Positions 38,330-47,091 of a stretch of DNA of 64,000 nucleotides are shown here, one piece after another. The position numbers were made by a program, and so were the translations under genes. Under the pieces are notes generated by a model, which was not told the origin of the DNA, did not search any database, and saw only the letters and a list, made by a program, of their open reading frames with translations. The stretch's first letter is position 1. Every line of letters begins with the position of its first letter. The stretch comes from Escherichia sp. ESNIH1 (GTDB lineage Bacteria; Pseudomonadota; Gammaproteobacteria; Enterobacterales; Enterobacteriaceae), in assembly GCA_002918705.1 (NCBI GenBank), contig PQKR01000001.1:124001-188000 (forward strand), written 5' to 3'.

Positions 38330-38746
38330 TTACTTCGCCCAGTCTTCAAGCACTAACCCCGGCACCCGCTCAAATTCCCGCGTATTGTTCGTCACCAGGA
38401 TGGCACCAGCGGCAATGGCGTGCCCGGCGATCGCCGTGTCGTTCGGGCCGATCGGCGTGCCGGCCAGCCGCAGCGCGACGCGAATGTCCGTGGTGGCGTC
38501 CACCGCGGCGCGATCCCACGGCAGGATGGCATCAAGGCGGGCACAGAAGGCGTCAACCAGCTCAATGTGGCGGGGCGAGGCCTTCGGGCCGGTGGCACCA
38601 AAGCGCATCTCGGAATAGGTGATAGCTGATACCACGATGCGCCTGTTGCGCAGCACCGCCTGTTCGAGGCGCTTCAGTACGGCTTCCGGCTGTTCGCGCA
38701 TGATGAATGAGCAGATACATGTATCGAGCATATAGATTTTGTTCAC
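38330..38746 (-). CDS. vapC: VapC-type PIN-domain toxin
   Basis: The 138-residue PIN-domain ribonuclease has acidic metal ligands visible as Asp8 (MLDTC), Glu46 (SEMRFGA) and Asp103 (GPNDTAIAGHA), with the final TNNTREF loop. VapC toxins cut tRNA-fMet or rRNA. It overlaps vapB by 4 bases and is intact. VapBC pairs commonly stabilise plasmids and islands. Confidence 0.95.
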   Translation of the reverse strand: MNKIYMLDTCICSFIMREQPEAVLKRLEQAVLRNRRIVVSAITYSEMRFGATGPKASPRHIELVDAFCARLDAILPWDRAAVDATTDIRVALRLAGTPIGPNDTAIAGHAIAAGAILVTNNTREFERVPGLVLEDWAK

Positions 38747-38973
38747 AGATCAAACCGTCCTTCGTCGCTGACAATGTCCTCACGCTCCGCCATAAAGTCC
38801 GCATCGGCCTTTTCCAGCTGAGCGAACGAGCCCCAGGTCGGCCGGACGGGACGCAGGATAATGTTGTCCCCTTCCCGGACGATTTCCAGCTCATTCACCC
38901 CCGCAAAATCCAGATCGCGGGGGAGACGGATGGCACGGTTGTTGCCGTTTTTAAAAATGGATACGGTTCTCAT
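38743..38973 (-). CDS. vapB: VapB-type antitoxin
   Basis: The 76-residue AbrB/SpoVT-type protein reads MRTVSIFKNGNNRAIRLPRD, the swapped-hairpin DNA-binding fold, with an acidic toxin-binding tail. An AGGAG site precedes the ATG. Its stop overlaps the vapC start. Confidence 0.95.
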   Translation of the reverse strand: MRTVSIFKNGNNRAIRLPRDLDFAGVNELEIVREGDNIILRPVRPTWGSFAQLEKADADFMAEREDIVSDEGRFDL

Positions 38974-39045
38974 GATGTTCTCCTGGCCGACCGGCCTTGA
39001 TACCTATGCCAAGTATAGGCCTCTTTAATTTTTTTGTATATGTAT

Positions 39046-39059
39046 GCATATGCATATGC
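39046..39059. promoter_or_regulatory. Palindrome upstream of vapBC
   Basis: GCATATGCATATGC is a perfect 14-bp palindrome ~75 bases before vapB within AT-rich DNA, a likely operator for the VapBC repressor complex. Confidence 0.55.
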
Positions 39060-39180
39060 TTGGATATGGTATCTTTTCTTTTTTGCCGGGCAGATCCGAA
39101 AAAAGGTTTCTCCTTAAGCCTGACTACACGTCGTGATGCGAGTATGCAGTGAAGCGCACATGGCGTGTGCAGGACAAAAA

Positions 39181-39387
39181 ATGAGTAAAATTAATGAGAT
39201 TGAGATCCTAATCGCCAGAACGGTACAGGCAAGAAGTGATCATCTGAACGCAAGAACGGTAGTTAGCTGGCTTTTGTATGAGAACCTGTATTGGTCGCTG
39301 GGGAGGCAGGCATATAGCCCCCGGGAGGGGATAATCTGCCCGGCAGCAATGGAGGCCATGATCCGGCTTGCCCTCGATACACGCTGA
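39181..39387 (+). CDS. Small protein of unknown function
   Basis: From ATG at 39181 (AGGA site) the 68-residue protein reads MSKINEIEILIARTVQARSD and ends MEAMIRLALDTR. It is helical and soluble, without cysteine motifs of note. An upstream in-frame start at 39133 is unlikely. It shares a bidirectional terminator with the facing membrane-protein gene. Not recognised. Confidence 0.6.
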   Translation: MSKINEIEILIARTVQARSDHLNARTVVSWLLYENLYWSLGRQAYSPREGIICPAAMEAMIRLALDTR

Positions 39388-39402
39388 TTCAATGCAGGAT
39401 TG

Positions 39403-39429
39403 AAAACAGCCCATATGCGGGCTGTTTTT
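39403..39429. terminator. Bidirectional terminator
   Basis: AAAACAGCCC and GGGCTGTTTTT flank a short loop with A and T runs on both sides, between two converging genes. Confidence 0.85.
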
Positions 39430-39436
39430 CACGATA

Positions 39437-40216
39437 TTACTTTTTCACCTCAAACAGCGTCCCGATTGTGGGGCGCGCGTCGAACAGAACCTTATGCGTC
39501 TGTACCATTCGTTTAAACTCTTTCTCTAGGGTTTCATAGGTCTTCTCAGCATATTCGAGAAAGTACAGCAGCATGTCATCCACGGGTTGGTTATAACCCA
39601 TGCCTGAGCCGGGCCTGTAATTAGGAAACACTTTCAGCCTTTCGTTCATCTCTGACAGAATGGCTCTAAGTGTTGCCGCCGCATCACACGCTCTCAGGTA
39701 CGCACCATCAAGGGCCTCAAATCGGGCACGTACAGAATGTGTTTCATAGAGACCATAAGTTCCCAGACGAAAGCGGATTTTATCCATCGTATCCCGCCGC
39801 TTCTTATGTTCCAGAAGGGATTCATCAAGCGACGCCATTATATTCTCATAGGTGACAGTTGAATCTGCCATGGTCTTGCCATCCTGAAAATGACGAATAT
39901 ACGCCATAGGCAGCCCGGCCTCTCTGAGCAAACTATTTTGCGGACCCAGCCAGATGTAATGGTCATTGACCAGTTGGATGGCCAGCTTATAGCCTTCCTG
40001 GGTAGTCAGCTGCGGCAGCCAGCTGCGGGCCACGATAAATGCAAATACAGCGGTGATGGCCATAATAGCATTGGCGACGGAGGCGACCCAGTCTGCGGCG
40101 CTGCCAGTCTCTGCAACCTGGCAGAACAGAACCACTGCCAGTACGAACAGACAGGCCACACCGGCACTGGCAGCGCCAGTAATGAGGTAGCCCGCCATGA
40201 CCTGTAACCGCTTCAT
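39437..40216 (-). CDS. Two-TM membrane protein of unknown function
   Basis: The 259-residue protein has two TM helices (~10-32 and ~43-64), then a ~190-residue cytoplasmic helical domain. Such an N-terminal hairpin with a soluble helical tail is common in hypothetical plasmid and defence-island proteins. It lies 28 bases downstream of the intact KfrA-like gene on the same strand and may be co-transcribed. No family is recognised. Confidence 0.65.
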   Translation of the reverse strand: MKRLQVMAGYLITGAASAGVACLFVLAVVLFCQVAETGSAADWVASVANAIMAITAVFAFIVARSWLPQLTTQEGYKLAIQLVNDHYIWLGPQNSLLREAGLPMAYIRHFQDGKTMADSTVTYENIMASLDESLLEHKKRRDTMDKIRFRLGTYGLYETHSVRARFEALDGAYLRACDAAATLRAILSEMNERLKVFPNYRPGSGMGYNQPVDDMLLYFLEYAEKTYETLEKEFKRMVQTHKVLFDARPTIGTLFEVKK

Positions 40217-40244
40217 TATGGCCTCTCTTTCCGGAGGTCAGGGG

Positions 40245-40865
40245 TCATTTCGTCACCTTCCCGCCTTTCGGCTCTGCCCGGGCCAGGGTCAGCAGCTCGG
40301 CCTGCATGGCGCGGTTTTCTTCCCGGGCGCCCTTCAGCTCCGCCTTTGTTTCAGTCAGCTGCGCCGCCTGGTGTTCGCCGGTGGCCGTCAGGCGCGCCAC
40401 CTGCTCGCGCAGCGGCAGCGCCTCATCCCGCAGCTCCCGGACCTCCTGCAGCAGGCGGTCCCGTTCGGCCATCACTTCCCGCAGCACCGCCAGCTCGCTC
40501 TCCAGGGCGGCCACTTTCGCCAGGGCCTCATCCCGCTCCCGGTCGGCCTGCGCAATATCCGCGTCAGCCTGCTCGCGTGCCACCAGGGTGTCAGCGTCGG
40601 CCTGTTTGACGGCCGCCTGCCACAGCAGGCCCAGCTGGCCGGTCAGCAGCTTCATCAGCTCCGGCGGCAGTACCGGGGTCTGCTCTGCGCGCTGCTCACG
40701 CTGGCGGGCGCGGAATGCGCGCATCACCGGGGAGATATGCGACAGGGAGCCGCCGCCCAGGTGCTGACGGACCTGCTCGTTGGTCGGGTTCGGTGTACCG
40801 GCGGCGATGAGAGCCGCGGCAGCGTCCTCGATGCGGCGGACGGTTTCGGGTGGCAGTGTGCTCAT
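40245..40865 (-). CDS. KfrA-like DNA-binding coiled-coil protein
   Basis: The 206-residue protein has a KfrA_N helix-turn-helix domain (~1-60: TVRRIEDAAAALIAAG and GGGSLSHISPVMRAFRARQ) followed by a long alanine/glutamate-rich coiled coil (~90-195). KfrA of plasmids autoregulates its promoter and forms filaments that aid partition. The AT-rich TACAT repeats just upstream are likely binding sites. This is the intact member of three copies in the island. Confidence 0.85.
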   Translation of the reverse strand: MSTLPPETVRRIEDAAAALIAAGTPNPTNEQVRQHLGGGSLSHISPVMRAFRARQREQRAEQTPVLPPELMKLLTGQLGLLWQAAVKQADADTLVAREQADADIAQADRERDEALAKVAALESELAVLREVMAERDRLLQEVRELRDEALPLREQVARLTATGEHQAAQLTETKAELKGAREENRAMQAELLTLARAEPKGGKVTK

Positions 40866-40919
40866 GATGCGCTCCGGGGAAAGTAAAGGATGAGTGAGAG
40901 AATTCTAACCTGCCGGATG

Positions 40920-41025
40920 AAAATACAGAATACATAAAATACATACATTACATGCAGTACATATAATACAGTCTTTACTTGCAATACATTTAATACATAC
41001 AAATATGTAGTACATACATTCCGTA
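40920..41025. repeat. TACAT repeat array upstream of the KfrA-like gene
   Basis: Within ~105 bases TACAT or ATACA units occur about ten times (AATACATAAAATACATACAT and further copies). They resemble iterons or a multi-site operator directly before the KfrA-like promoter. Confidence 0.7.
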
Positions 41026-41040
41026 CTCGGTTTTATCCTC

Positions 41041-41068
41041 AGATCCGAAAATTAGCAAAGTCGGATCT
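41041..41068. repeat. Dyad AGATCCG-N14-CGGATCT (left copy)
   Basis: A 7-bp inverted repeat around a 14-base A-rich spacer. The same half-sites with the same spacing recur at 54609-54636. A half copy is at 39091. Confidence 0.6.
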
Positions 41069-41228
41069 TTGCCATCGGGTGGTCCCTTGGAGTGAGCAGG
41101 ACTGCGCTGGTAGGTCATGAGCTACGAAGGGGAACTGTTTGTTAAGGCGGGGTTACAGCCCACTTCTTGCCAGAAGCGAGCCTTCATTTACTGAACAGGT
41201 TCATACATGCAGGTAGCACTCTATCATT

Positions 41229-42134
41229 CTATGACTGTTTACGGGTTGAAAAGCGTAATTCATCAACCAGCAAGCTAAAAGCTGGCGTTGGCTGGCGGTG
41301 GCTTGGATAGTAAAGATGGTACCCGGAGTAAGGTTCACACCACTCTTCCAGAACGCGAACCAGTTGTCCTGATGACAGATAAGGTTCCAGCTGCCCTTCA
41401 GGCAGATAAGCAAGACCCCGCCCTTCTAGCGCTGCCCTGAGTATCATACTTCCGGTATTGAAGACCAACTGGCCGTCAACCCGCACATTCAGCTCACGCC
41501 CGTCTTTCTCAAATTCCCACGCATAAAGTCCCCCATGCCCCGAGAGCCGAAGATTGATACAGCAATGCTCGGTAAGTTCCTGAGGTATCACCGGAGCAGG
41601 CCTGTCAATGAAATAGGCCGGAGAACCGGCAACCGCCATGCGCATATCAGGCGCGATACGAACGGCAATCATATCTTTTGCAATGGTTTCACCGGGTCGC
41701 ACTCCGGCATCGAAGCGATCTCTTACAATATCGGTCAAACCGTAATCCGTCAGGATTTCAACCTTAATATCCGGATAGGCTTTTACCAGGCGGGATACCG
41801 CTGGCCACAGAACTGACTCTGCTGCGTACTCTGTTGCCGTAAGCCGTATCGTACCCGCAGGTTTATCCCGTAGCTCACTCAGCACCATCAACTGGCGCTG
41901 AATATCCTCAATCTGAGGCCCGACGGAGGCCATTAGCCGCTCACCGGCTTCTGTGGGAACAACACGCCGGGTGGTTCGGTTGAGCAACCGGAGGCCCAGC
42001 TGCGCCTCCAGCCCGCGGACCGTCTGGCTCAGCGCGGACTGTGAAACACCCAGCCGTTTTGCCGCGCGTGTGAAGTTTTGCTCCTTTGCAACCACCATAA
42101 AGGCAGCAAGGTCATTCAGATTCTGATCGGACAT
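41229..42134 (-). CDS. LysR-family transcription regulator
   Basis: The 301-residue protein has the N-terminal HTH (FTRAAKRLGVSQSALSQTVR) and a LysR effector domain from ~90 (AGTIRLTATEYAAES). It is divergent from the alcohol dehydrogenase operon across a 200-base gap, the classical LysR layout, so it probably controls that operon in response to a substrate of the pathway. The closest type is the cluster of LysR regulators next to alcohol/aldehyde dehydrogenases. Confidence 0.93.
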   Translation of the reverse strand: MSDQNLNDLAAFMVVAKEQNFTRAAKRLGVSQSALSQTVRGLEAQLGLRLLNRTTRRVVPTEAGERLMASVGPQIEDIQRQLMVLSELRDKPAGTIRLTATEYAAESVLWPAVSRLVKAYPDIKVEILTDYGLTDIVRDRFDAGVRPGETIAKDMIAVRIAPDMRMAVAGSPAYFIDRPAPVIPQELTEHCCINLRLSGHGGLYAWEFEKDGRELNVRVDGQLVFNTGSMILRAALEGRGLAYLPEGQLEPYLSSGQLVRVLEEWCEPYSGYHLYYPSHRQPTPAFSLLVDELRFSTRKQS

Positions 42135-42334
42135 TAAGAAGCTCTCCTTATAATTTCAATCTCATATTACCCTCTAATCACTTAATAAGTCCTCCGATAT
42201 ACTTTCTTCCGTTCACTAATTAATCAGGCCTGACGACTGTAATGCAATAAAAACGTCAGCATTCCCGATGCCACAATCCGGATTGCGGATGCGCCAATAA
42301 TCTATGAAACAAGACGGCAGATAAACGGAGGTTA

Positions 42335-43549
42335 ATGATGTGCGGAAAATGTGAAGACAATAGTCATCCGGACGCGCCAGCGTCCCCGACCCGGAGAAAG
42401 GTTCTGATGGCCGGGGCCGGCCTTGCTGCAGCATCAACGCTGGCGGTCATGCCGGGAAAGGTACAGGCACAGGAATCTGCCGCTCAGGCAGGTAATGGAC
42501 CCTGGCGTGTTCGTGCCTGGGGCAACCGGAATCCGGAGGGGCCATTTGTTCCCCTGGAAATTTCCCGCCGGGCACTTCGTCCGAACGATGTCCTCATCGA
42601 CATTATGTACTGTGCTATCTGTCATTCAGATATCCATATCGCCAGGCAGGAATGGGGACCACCCTATCCGGCCACCAATTATCCCTGTGTACCGGGGCAT
42701 GAGATCATCGGGCGTGTCGCCGCCATCGGAAGCGCCGTGACGAAATTCCGGCCGGGTGATATTGCGGGTGCCGGTGCCATGATTGATTCCTGCGGGGAAT
42801 GCGAGAACTGCGTTAACGATCTGGAACAGTACTGCCTGAAAGGCTGGACGCTGAATTTCAACTCGCCGGATAAAATTTCGGGCGGCTATAACTATGGCGG
42901 TTTTTCCCAGCGCGTGGTGATCCCCGAACGTTTCACCGTTCGCATCCCACCGGGAATGAACCTTGCCGCTGCGGCCCCGTTAATGTGCGCAGGCATCACC
43001 ACCTTTTCACCCCTTCAGCACTGGTCGGTAGAGGCCGGGCAGAGAGTCGGGGTGATCGGTATGGGCGGACTGGGGCATCTGGCCGTCAAGCTGGCCGTCG
43101 CGCGCAGGGCTGATGTTACGGTATTCACCACCACTCCAGGAAAAGTCACGGACGCGAAGAAAATGGGGGCCCGGGAGGCTGTTGTCTGGAACGATCCTGA
43201 CGCCCTGAAGCCTTATGCGAACCAGTTTAATTTTCTTATATCAACGGTGCCGACGAGCGTCCCCACTCATCCGATTACCAGTATGCTTCGCCTGGATGGT
43301 ACCTACGTCATCGTCGGAGCCCGTGAACCGATAGAAGACGTCCGCGGTTCCGGGCTGTGGCTTCAGCGTCGGCAGGTCTCAGCATCACTGATGGGTGGCA
43401 TGGCAGAAACTCAGGAGTTCATCGATTTCTGTGCCCGCCGCAACATTGTGGCCGATATCGAGCTGATAAAGCCCGACCAGATAGATCGCGCCTTTGAGCG
43501 AATCAAAGCAAAAGACGTTCGTTACCGTTTTGTTGTGGACTTAACGTAA
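42335..43549 (+). CDS. Zinc-dependent alcohol dehydrogenase with Tat signal
   Basis: The 404-residue protein resembles YahK/CAD-type dehydrogenases. It shows the catalytic zinc motifs YCAICHSD and GHEIIG, the structural-zinc cysteines CGECENCVNDLEQYC and the cofactor loop VIGMGGLGHLAV. It starts with a ~48-residue leader containing TRRKVLMAGAGLAAAS and ending VQAQ, a Tat signal. Export of a folded enzyme with its own NAD(P) is plausible but odd. Ribosome site GGAGG precedes ATG 42335; MM start. First gene of the operon. Confidence 0.9.
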   Translation: MMCGKCEDNSHPDAPASPTRRKVLMAGAGLAAASTLAVMPGKVQAQESAAQAGNGPWRVRAWGNRNPEGPFVPLEISRRALRPNDVLIDIMYCAICHSDIHIARQEWGPPYPATNYPCVPGHEIIGRVAAIGSAVTKFRPGDIAGAGAMIDSCGECENCVNDLEQYCLKGWTLNFNSPDKISGGYNYGGFSQRVVIPERFTVRIPPGMNLAAAAPLMCAGITTFSPLQHWSVEAGQRVGVIGMGGLGHLAVKLAVARRADVTVFTTTPGKVTDAKKMGAREAVVWNDPDALKPYANQFNFLISTVPTSVPTHPITSMLRLDGTYVIVGAREPIEDVRGSGLWLQRRQVSASLMGGMAETQEFIDFCARRNIVADIELIKPDQIDRAFERIKAKDVRYRFVVDLT

Positions 43550-43591
43550 GCAGACACGCCATTTAGCCGAAAGTAACCAGCGAGGTGAAAG

Positions 43592-44050
43592 ATGAAAGCG
43601 ATTATTGCTGCAGCAGCCATGTCCGTACTGGGTGCCACCCAGGTTTCTGCCGAAAGTATTGAAATCCGTCGTAACGGGCAGACCCCTTCTGTCGTCGGCA
43701 AGGCCGATAACTTCTCGGGTCATGCGGTTGTCAGCCCGTTGTTGCCGCCAAACGAGTCCACGCGTGCCAATCTGGGCCAGGTGGATTTCGCCCCGGGAGC
43801 GCGCACGGCCTGGCATACCCATCCCGCCGGGCAGCTGCTGATCGTCACGGCAGGCAAAGGCTGGATTCAGGAAGAAGGTAAGGCTCGTCAGGATATAGCC
43901 CCTGGGGATGTCGTCTGGATCCCTGCGACCGTTCGCCACTGGCATGGCGCCACGGCGACGTCCCCCATGAGCCATCTGGCCATGACGTATATGGTGGACG
44001 GTAAAAACGTAGACTGGCAGGAGCCCGTCTCCAACGAACAGTATCAGTAA
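43592..44050 (+). CDS. Periplasmic cupin
   Basis: The 152-residue protein has a Sec signal (cleavage after VSA) and a single cupin barrel. Metal-binding motifs are AWHTHPAGQ and, downstream, RHWHGAT. Related small cupins include mandelonitrile lyase-type and oxygenase-type enzymes; the reaction here is unknown. It lies 42 bases after the dehydrogenase and 12 before the next gene. Confidence 0.88.
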   Translation: MKAIIAAAAMSVLGATQVSAESIEIRRNGQTPSVVGKADNFSGHAVVSPLLPPNESTRANLGQVDFAPGARTAWHTHPAGQLLIVTAGKGWIQEEGKARQDIAPGDVVWIPATVRHWHGATATSPMSHLAMTYMVDGKNVDWQEPVSNEQYQ

Positions 44051-44062
44051 TCCGGAGGTCAG

Positions 44063-44839
44063 ATGAAAACTTCAACGGCAGTTGCGCTGGCGCTTTCTCT
44101 CGGATCGGCTGGCGCCATTGCAGAAACGGGGGCACAGCGGGGCCCGCTGTCAGACACCGACATAGAGGCAGTATCTCCTGCACTCGAACGCTATGCGAGC
44201 ACCAGGCTGGCAGGAGACCTCTGGAAAAGAAAGGATTTGTCGCCACGCGATTGCAGCCTCGTTACCGTTGCAGCGGTTATTGCCCGGAATCAGACCGTAC
44301 TTTTACCGGAGCAGCTGGAGCTGGCGCTGAAAAACGGTGTTAAGCCGGCTGAGCTTTCCGAGACCCTCACGCAGCTGGCGTTCTATGCCGGGTGGGGCAA
44401 TGCCATTGCGGCCGCAGCGGTAACGAAAGAGATATTCCTGCAAAAAGGAATTAACGCTGAACAGCTTCCTCGCGCGGAGGAGGCGCTGCTGCCGATCGAT
44501 GAAAAAGCTGAAGCAGCTCGCGCTGCACGCGTGGAACAGAGTATCGGTAGCGCGGCGCCGGGGCTTGTCAGCGACACCACCGACGTGCTTTTCCGGGAAT
44601 TGTGGCTGCGTCCCGGGCTCGCACCGCGGGACAGAAGTCTGGTGACCGTGTCTGCCCTGATTGCAAACGGGCAGGTACAGCAAATTCCGCCGCACCTTAA
44701 CCGGGCAATGGATAACGGCCTGACCCGGCAGCAGGCTTCAGGCGCACTGAGTCACCTTGCGTATTATGCCGGGTGGCCCAATGCTTTCTCAGCAGCGCCG
44801 GTTTTCAAAACGGTGTTTGAGCAGCGTGAGTCGAAATAA
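44063..44839 (+). CDS. Exported protein with two carboxymuconolactone decarboxylase-like domains
   Basis: The 258-residue protein has a signal peptide (cleavage after AIA) and two tandem CMD domains: [19 protein letters not shown] with [14 protein letters not shown], and [18 protein letters not shown] with [17 protein letters not shown] domains with a single Cys or none lack AhpD activity; here only the first has a Cys. Decarboxylase or redox role cannot be decided. Confidence 0.9.
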   Translation: MKTSTAVALALSLGSAGAIAETGAQRGPLSDTDIEAVSPALERYASTRLAGDLWKRKDLSPRDCSLVTVAAVIARNQTVLLPEQLELALKNGVKPAELSETLTQLAFYAGWGNAIAAAAVTKEIFLQKGINAEQLPRAEEALLPIDEKAEAARAARVEQSIGSAAPGLVSDTTDVLFRELWLRPGLAPRDRSLVTVSALIANGQVQQIPPHLNRAMDNGLTRQQASGALSHLAYYAGWPNAFSAAPVFKTVFEQRESK

Positions 44840-44861
44840 CCATTCTTTACAGGAGGACAGT

Positions 44862-45599
44862 ATGTCTCAGGGTATCGAAAACAAAATCATCGTCATCACC
44901 GGTGCCAGCAGCGGCCTGGGAGCAGAAACAGCCCGACACCTGTCGAAACTAGGCGCAAAGGTGGTCCTTGGGGCGCGCCGTATGGAGAAGCTTGAGCAAC
45001 TTGCCGGCGAACTGGGACTGGATGCCAGAGCCATACTCCGCACCGACGTGACGGACCGTGCACAGGTCCAGTCCCTTGTTGACCGGGCGGTAGAGCTGCA
45101 CGGCCGTATTGACGTTATCATTAATAATGCCGGCTTAATGCCGAGTTCCATGCTTGACAAGCTGAAGGTGGATGAATGGGACCGGATGATCGACGTGAAC
45201 ATTAAGGGCGTACTTTACGGTATTGCCGCCGCGCTGCCGTATATGAAAGCGCAGAAGTCCGGACAGTTTATCAACGTGTCATCAGTAGCCGGACACAAAG
45301 TTGGACCCGGCGGTGCCGTATATGCGGGGACGAAATGGGCCGTCCGGGCTGTTTCAGAAGGCCTGCGTCAGGAAGTGAAGCCCTGGAATATCCGCACAAC
45401 TATTGTTTCTCCCGGCGCGGTAGATACCGAACTGACTAAAACCATCACCGACGAAGATATTGCGAAAGGTATGTCGAAAACCTACGAGAATGCGATCCCG
45501 GCAGAGGCTTTTGCGCGGGTCGTTGCATTTGCTATCAGCCAGCCTGACGACGTGGATGTTAACGAAATACTTTTCCGGCCGACCGTGCAGGTTTATTAA
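44862..45599 (+). CDS. Short-chain dehydrogenase/reductase
   Basis: With the ATG at 44862 and AGGAGG upstream it is 245 residues; the longer frame overlapping the previous gene is not used. It shows the Rossmann motif [12 protein letters not shown] and the catalytic residues Ser in INVSSVAGH and Tyr-Lys in YAGTK. Cytoplasmic NAD(P)-dependent oxidoreductase of the YdfG-like branch, probably acting on an aldehyde or ketone of the same pathway. Confidence 0.93.
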   Translation: MSQGIENKIIVITGASSGLGAETARHLSKLGAKVVLGARRMEKLEQLAGELGLDARAILRTDVTDRAQVQSLVDRAVELHGRIDVIINNAGLMPSSMLDKLKVDEWDRMIDVNIKGVLYGIAAALPYMKAQKSGQFINVSSVAGHKVGPGGAVYAGTKWAVRAVSEGLRQEVKPWNIRTTIVSPGAVDTELTKTITDEDIAKGMSKTYENAIPAEAFARVVAFAISQPDDVDVNEILFRPTVQVY

Positions 45600-45633
45600 A
45601 CCATCAACAGGCGGGTAGCTGACGCCTGCATTA

Positions 45634-45661
45634 TTTCCGGATGGTTTTTATCATCCGGAAA
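45634..45661 (+). terminator. Hairpin after the SDR gene
   Basis: TTTCCGGATG and CATCCGGAAA form a perfect 10-bp stem with an 8-base loop. No T run follows, so it may reduce rather than end transcription into the MFS gene. Confidence 0.55.
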
Positions 45662-45797
45662 TAAAAAGAGCTGTATCAATTAACGCTTCTTTGTAGACAG
45701 GAAATTCAAACCGGAATTTTCTGCGGGCCACATCGTGCCCTAAAAACGAAATACGTAAACAAAATTCTGTTCATTAAAAGGTAAGGGGCTGCATTAA

Positions 45798-47006
45798 ATG
45801 CCTGTAAAACATTCTCACAATAACTCCGGTACCCGGGTTTTCGCAGCGCTGATGCCGGTAATGGCTGCGGTACTGGTCGGCTTTATTATTATTGGTGTGG
45901 CACTGCCCGTCCTGCCGCTGCATGTCAAAAATGACCTGGGCTTCGGGACGTTTATCGTGGGCCTGGTCGCCGGGGCACAGTTTGCGGCATCGCTGATTTC
46001 CCGGGTGTGGTCCGGGAGTTATTCAGACAGGCGCGGCGCCAAAAAGGGCGTGGTGGCCGGGCTCATCGCTGCTGCCGTTTCAGGACTACTGTACCAGGTG
46101 TCGCTCTGGTTCGTCGGCATGCCGGTACTGTCTGTGGGTGTATTGCTTGCCGGGCGCGCGATCCTTGGAGGGGCTGAAAGCTTCATCATTACCGGTGCCG
46201 TGGCATGGGGTCTGGCCCTCGTGGATAAGGAGCATGCAGGTAAGGTTATCGCCTGGGTGGGCACCGCGATGTTTGCCGCTATGGCTCTCGGCGGACCGGT
46301 GGGGACGCTGTTATTTGATGCTTTCGGCTTTGAGGCGATCGCATTACTGACGTTCCTGCTTCCGCTGCTGGTACTGGCGTATCTCGCCCGTATGCCCGCC
46401 GTGCCGCCTCATCCCCATGCCGCACAAGCCTCCTTTGGCTCCGTCATGCACGCGGTCTGGTTACCCGGCCTGGGCGCGGCACTGGCCAGCACGGGCTACT
46501 GCACCATTCTGGCCTTCAGCTCGCTCTATTACAGCGCCATGCACTGGCAGCCCGTCTGGATGGCATTCACCGCCTTTGGCGTCGCGCTGATTGTCGCCCG
46601 AACTGTTGCTGGCCATCTGCCGGATCGCTTTGGCGGTGCCCGCATTGCGCTTATTTTTGTGCTCGTCCAGGCCGCTGGTCTGTTTCTTATTTGGCTTGCC
46701 GGCACGTCCCTGATTGCGACGGTCGGTGCCGCGTTAGCTGGCTTTGGATATTCGCTGGTTTACCCGGGTCTCGGTATCGAAGCCATCAGTGGTTCAACGC
46801 CCCAGAACCGCGGCATGGTGATGGGGATCTACACGGCATTTCTTGACGTGGCGATGGCAATCGGTAGCCCCGCCCTTGGCTGGGTAGGCGGACATCTGGG
46901 GCTGAACGCAATCTTCCTGGCCGGCGCGCTGGTAGTGCTCTCCACGGCCATAGTGGCATTCCTGCTGTTAAAACGCCCGGGCCAGACCAAACAAAATCCG
47001 GCCTGA
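45798..47006 (+). CDS. MFS transporter, YhhS/YfcJ-like
   Basis: The 402-residue protein has 12 predicted TM helices and the MFS loop SGSYSDRRGAKKG between TM2 and TM3. It resembles YhhS/YfcJ-type carriers for sugars or small toxic compounds. In the operon it may import or export the pathway substrate. It lies 198 bases after the SDR gene, which could contain a separate promoter. Confidence 0.9.
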   Translation: MPVKHSHNNSGTRVFAALMPVMAAVLVGFIIIGVALPVLPLHVKNDLGFGTFIVGLVAGAQFAASLISRVWSGSYSDRRGAKKGVVAGLIAAAVSGLLYQVSLWFVGMPVLSVGVLLAGRAILGGAESFIITGAVAWGLALVDKEHAGKVIAWVGTAMFAAMALGGPVGTLLFDAFGFEAIALLTFLLPLLVLAYLARMPAVPPHPHAAQASFGSVMHAVWLPGLGAALASTGYCTILAFSSLYYSAMHWQPVWMAFTAFGVALIVARTVAGHLPDRFGGARIALIFVLVQAAGLFLIWLAGTSLIATVGAALAGFGYSLVYPGLGIEAISGSTPQNRGMVMGIYTAFLDVAMAIGSPALGWVGGHLGLNAIFLAGALVVLSTAIVAFLLLKRPGQTKQNPA

Positions 47007-47091
47007 AAAGGTCCTGCTGTCCGGAGGTTTATTGTTCTCCGGATGTTTCACTCCGTTAGTCTTGATATCGTTGTCCAATTCAGGAGGTAAT

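Noticed and set aside
47032-47091. Upstream extension of the alpha/beta hydrolase
   Set aside because: It would put 20 residues before a standard signal peptide, while AGGAGG fits the ATG at 47092.
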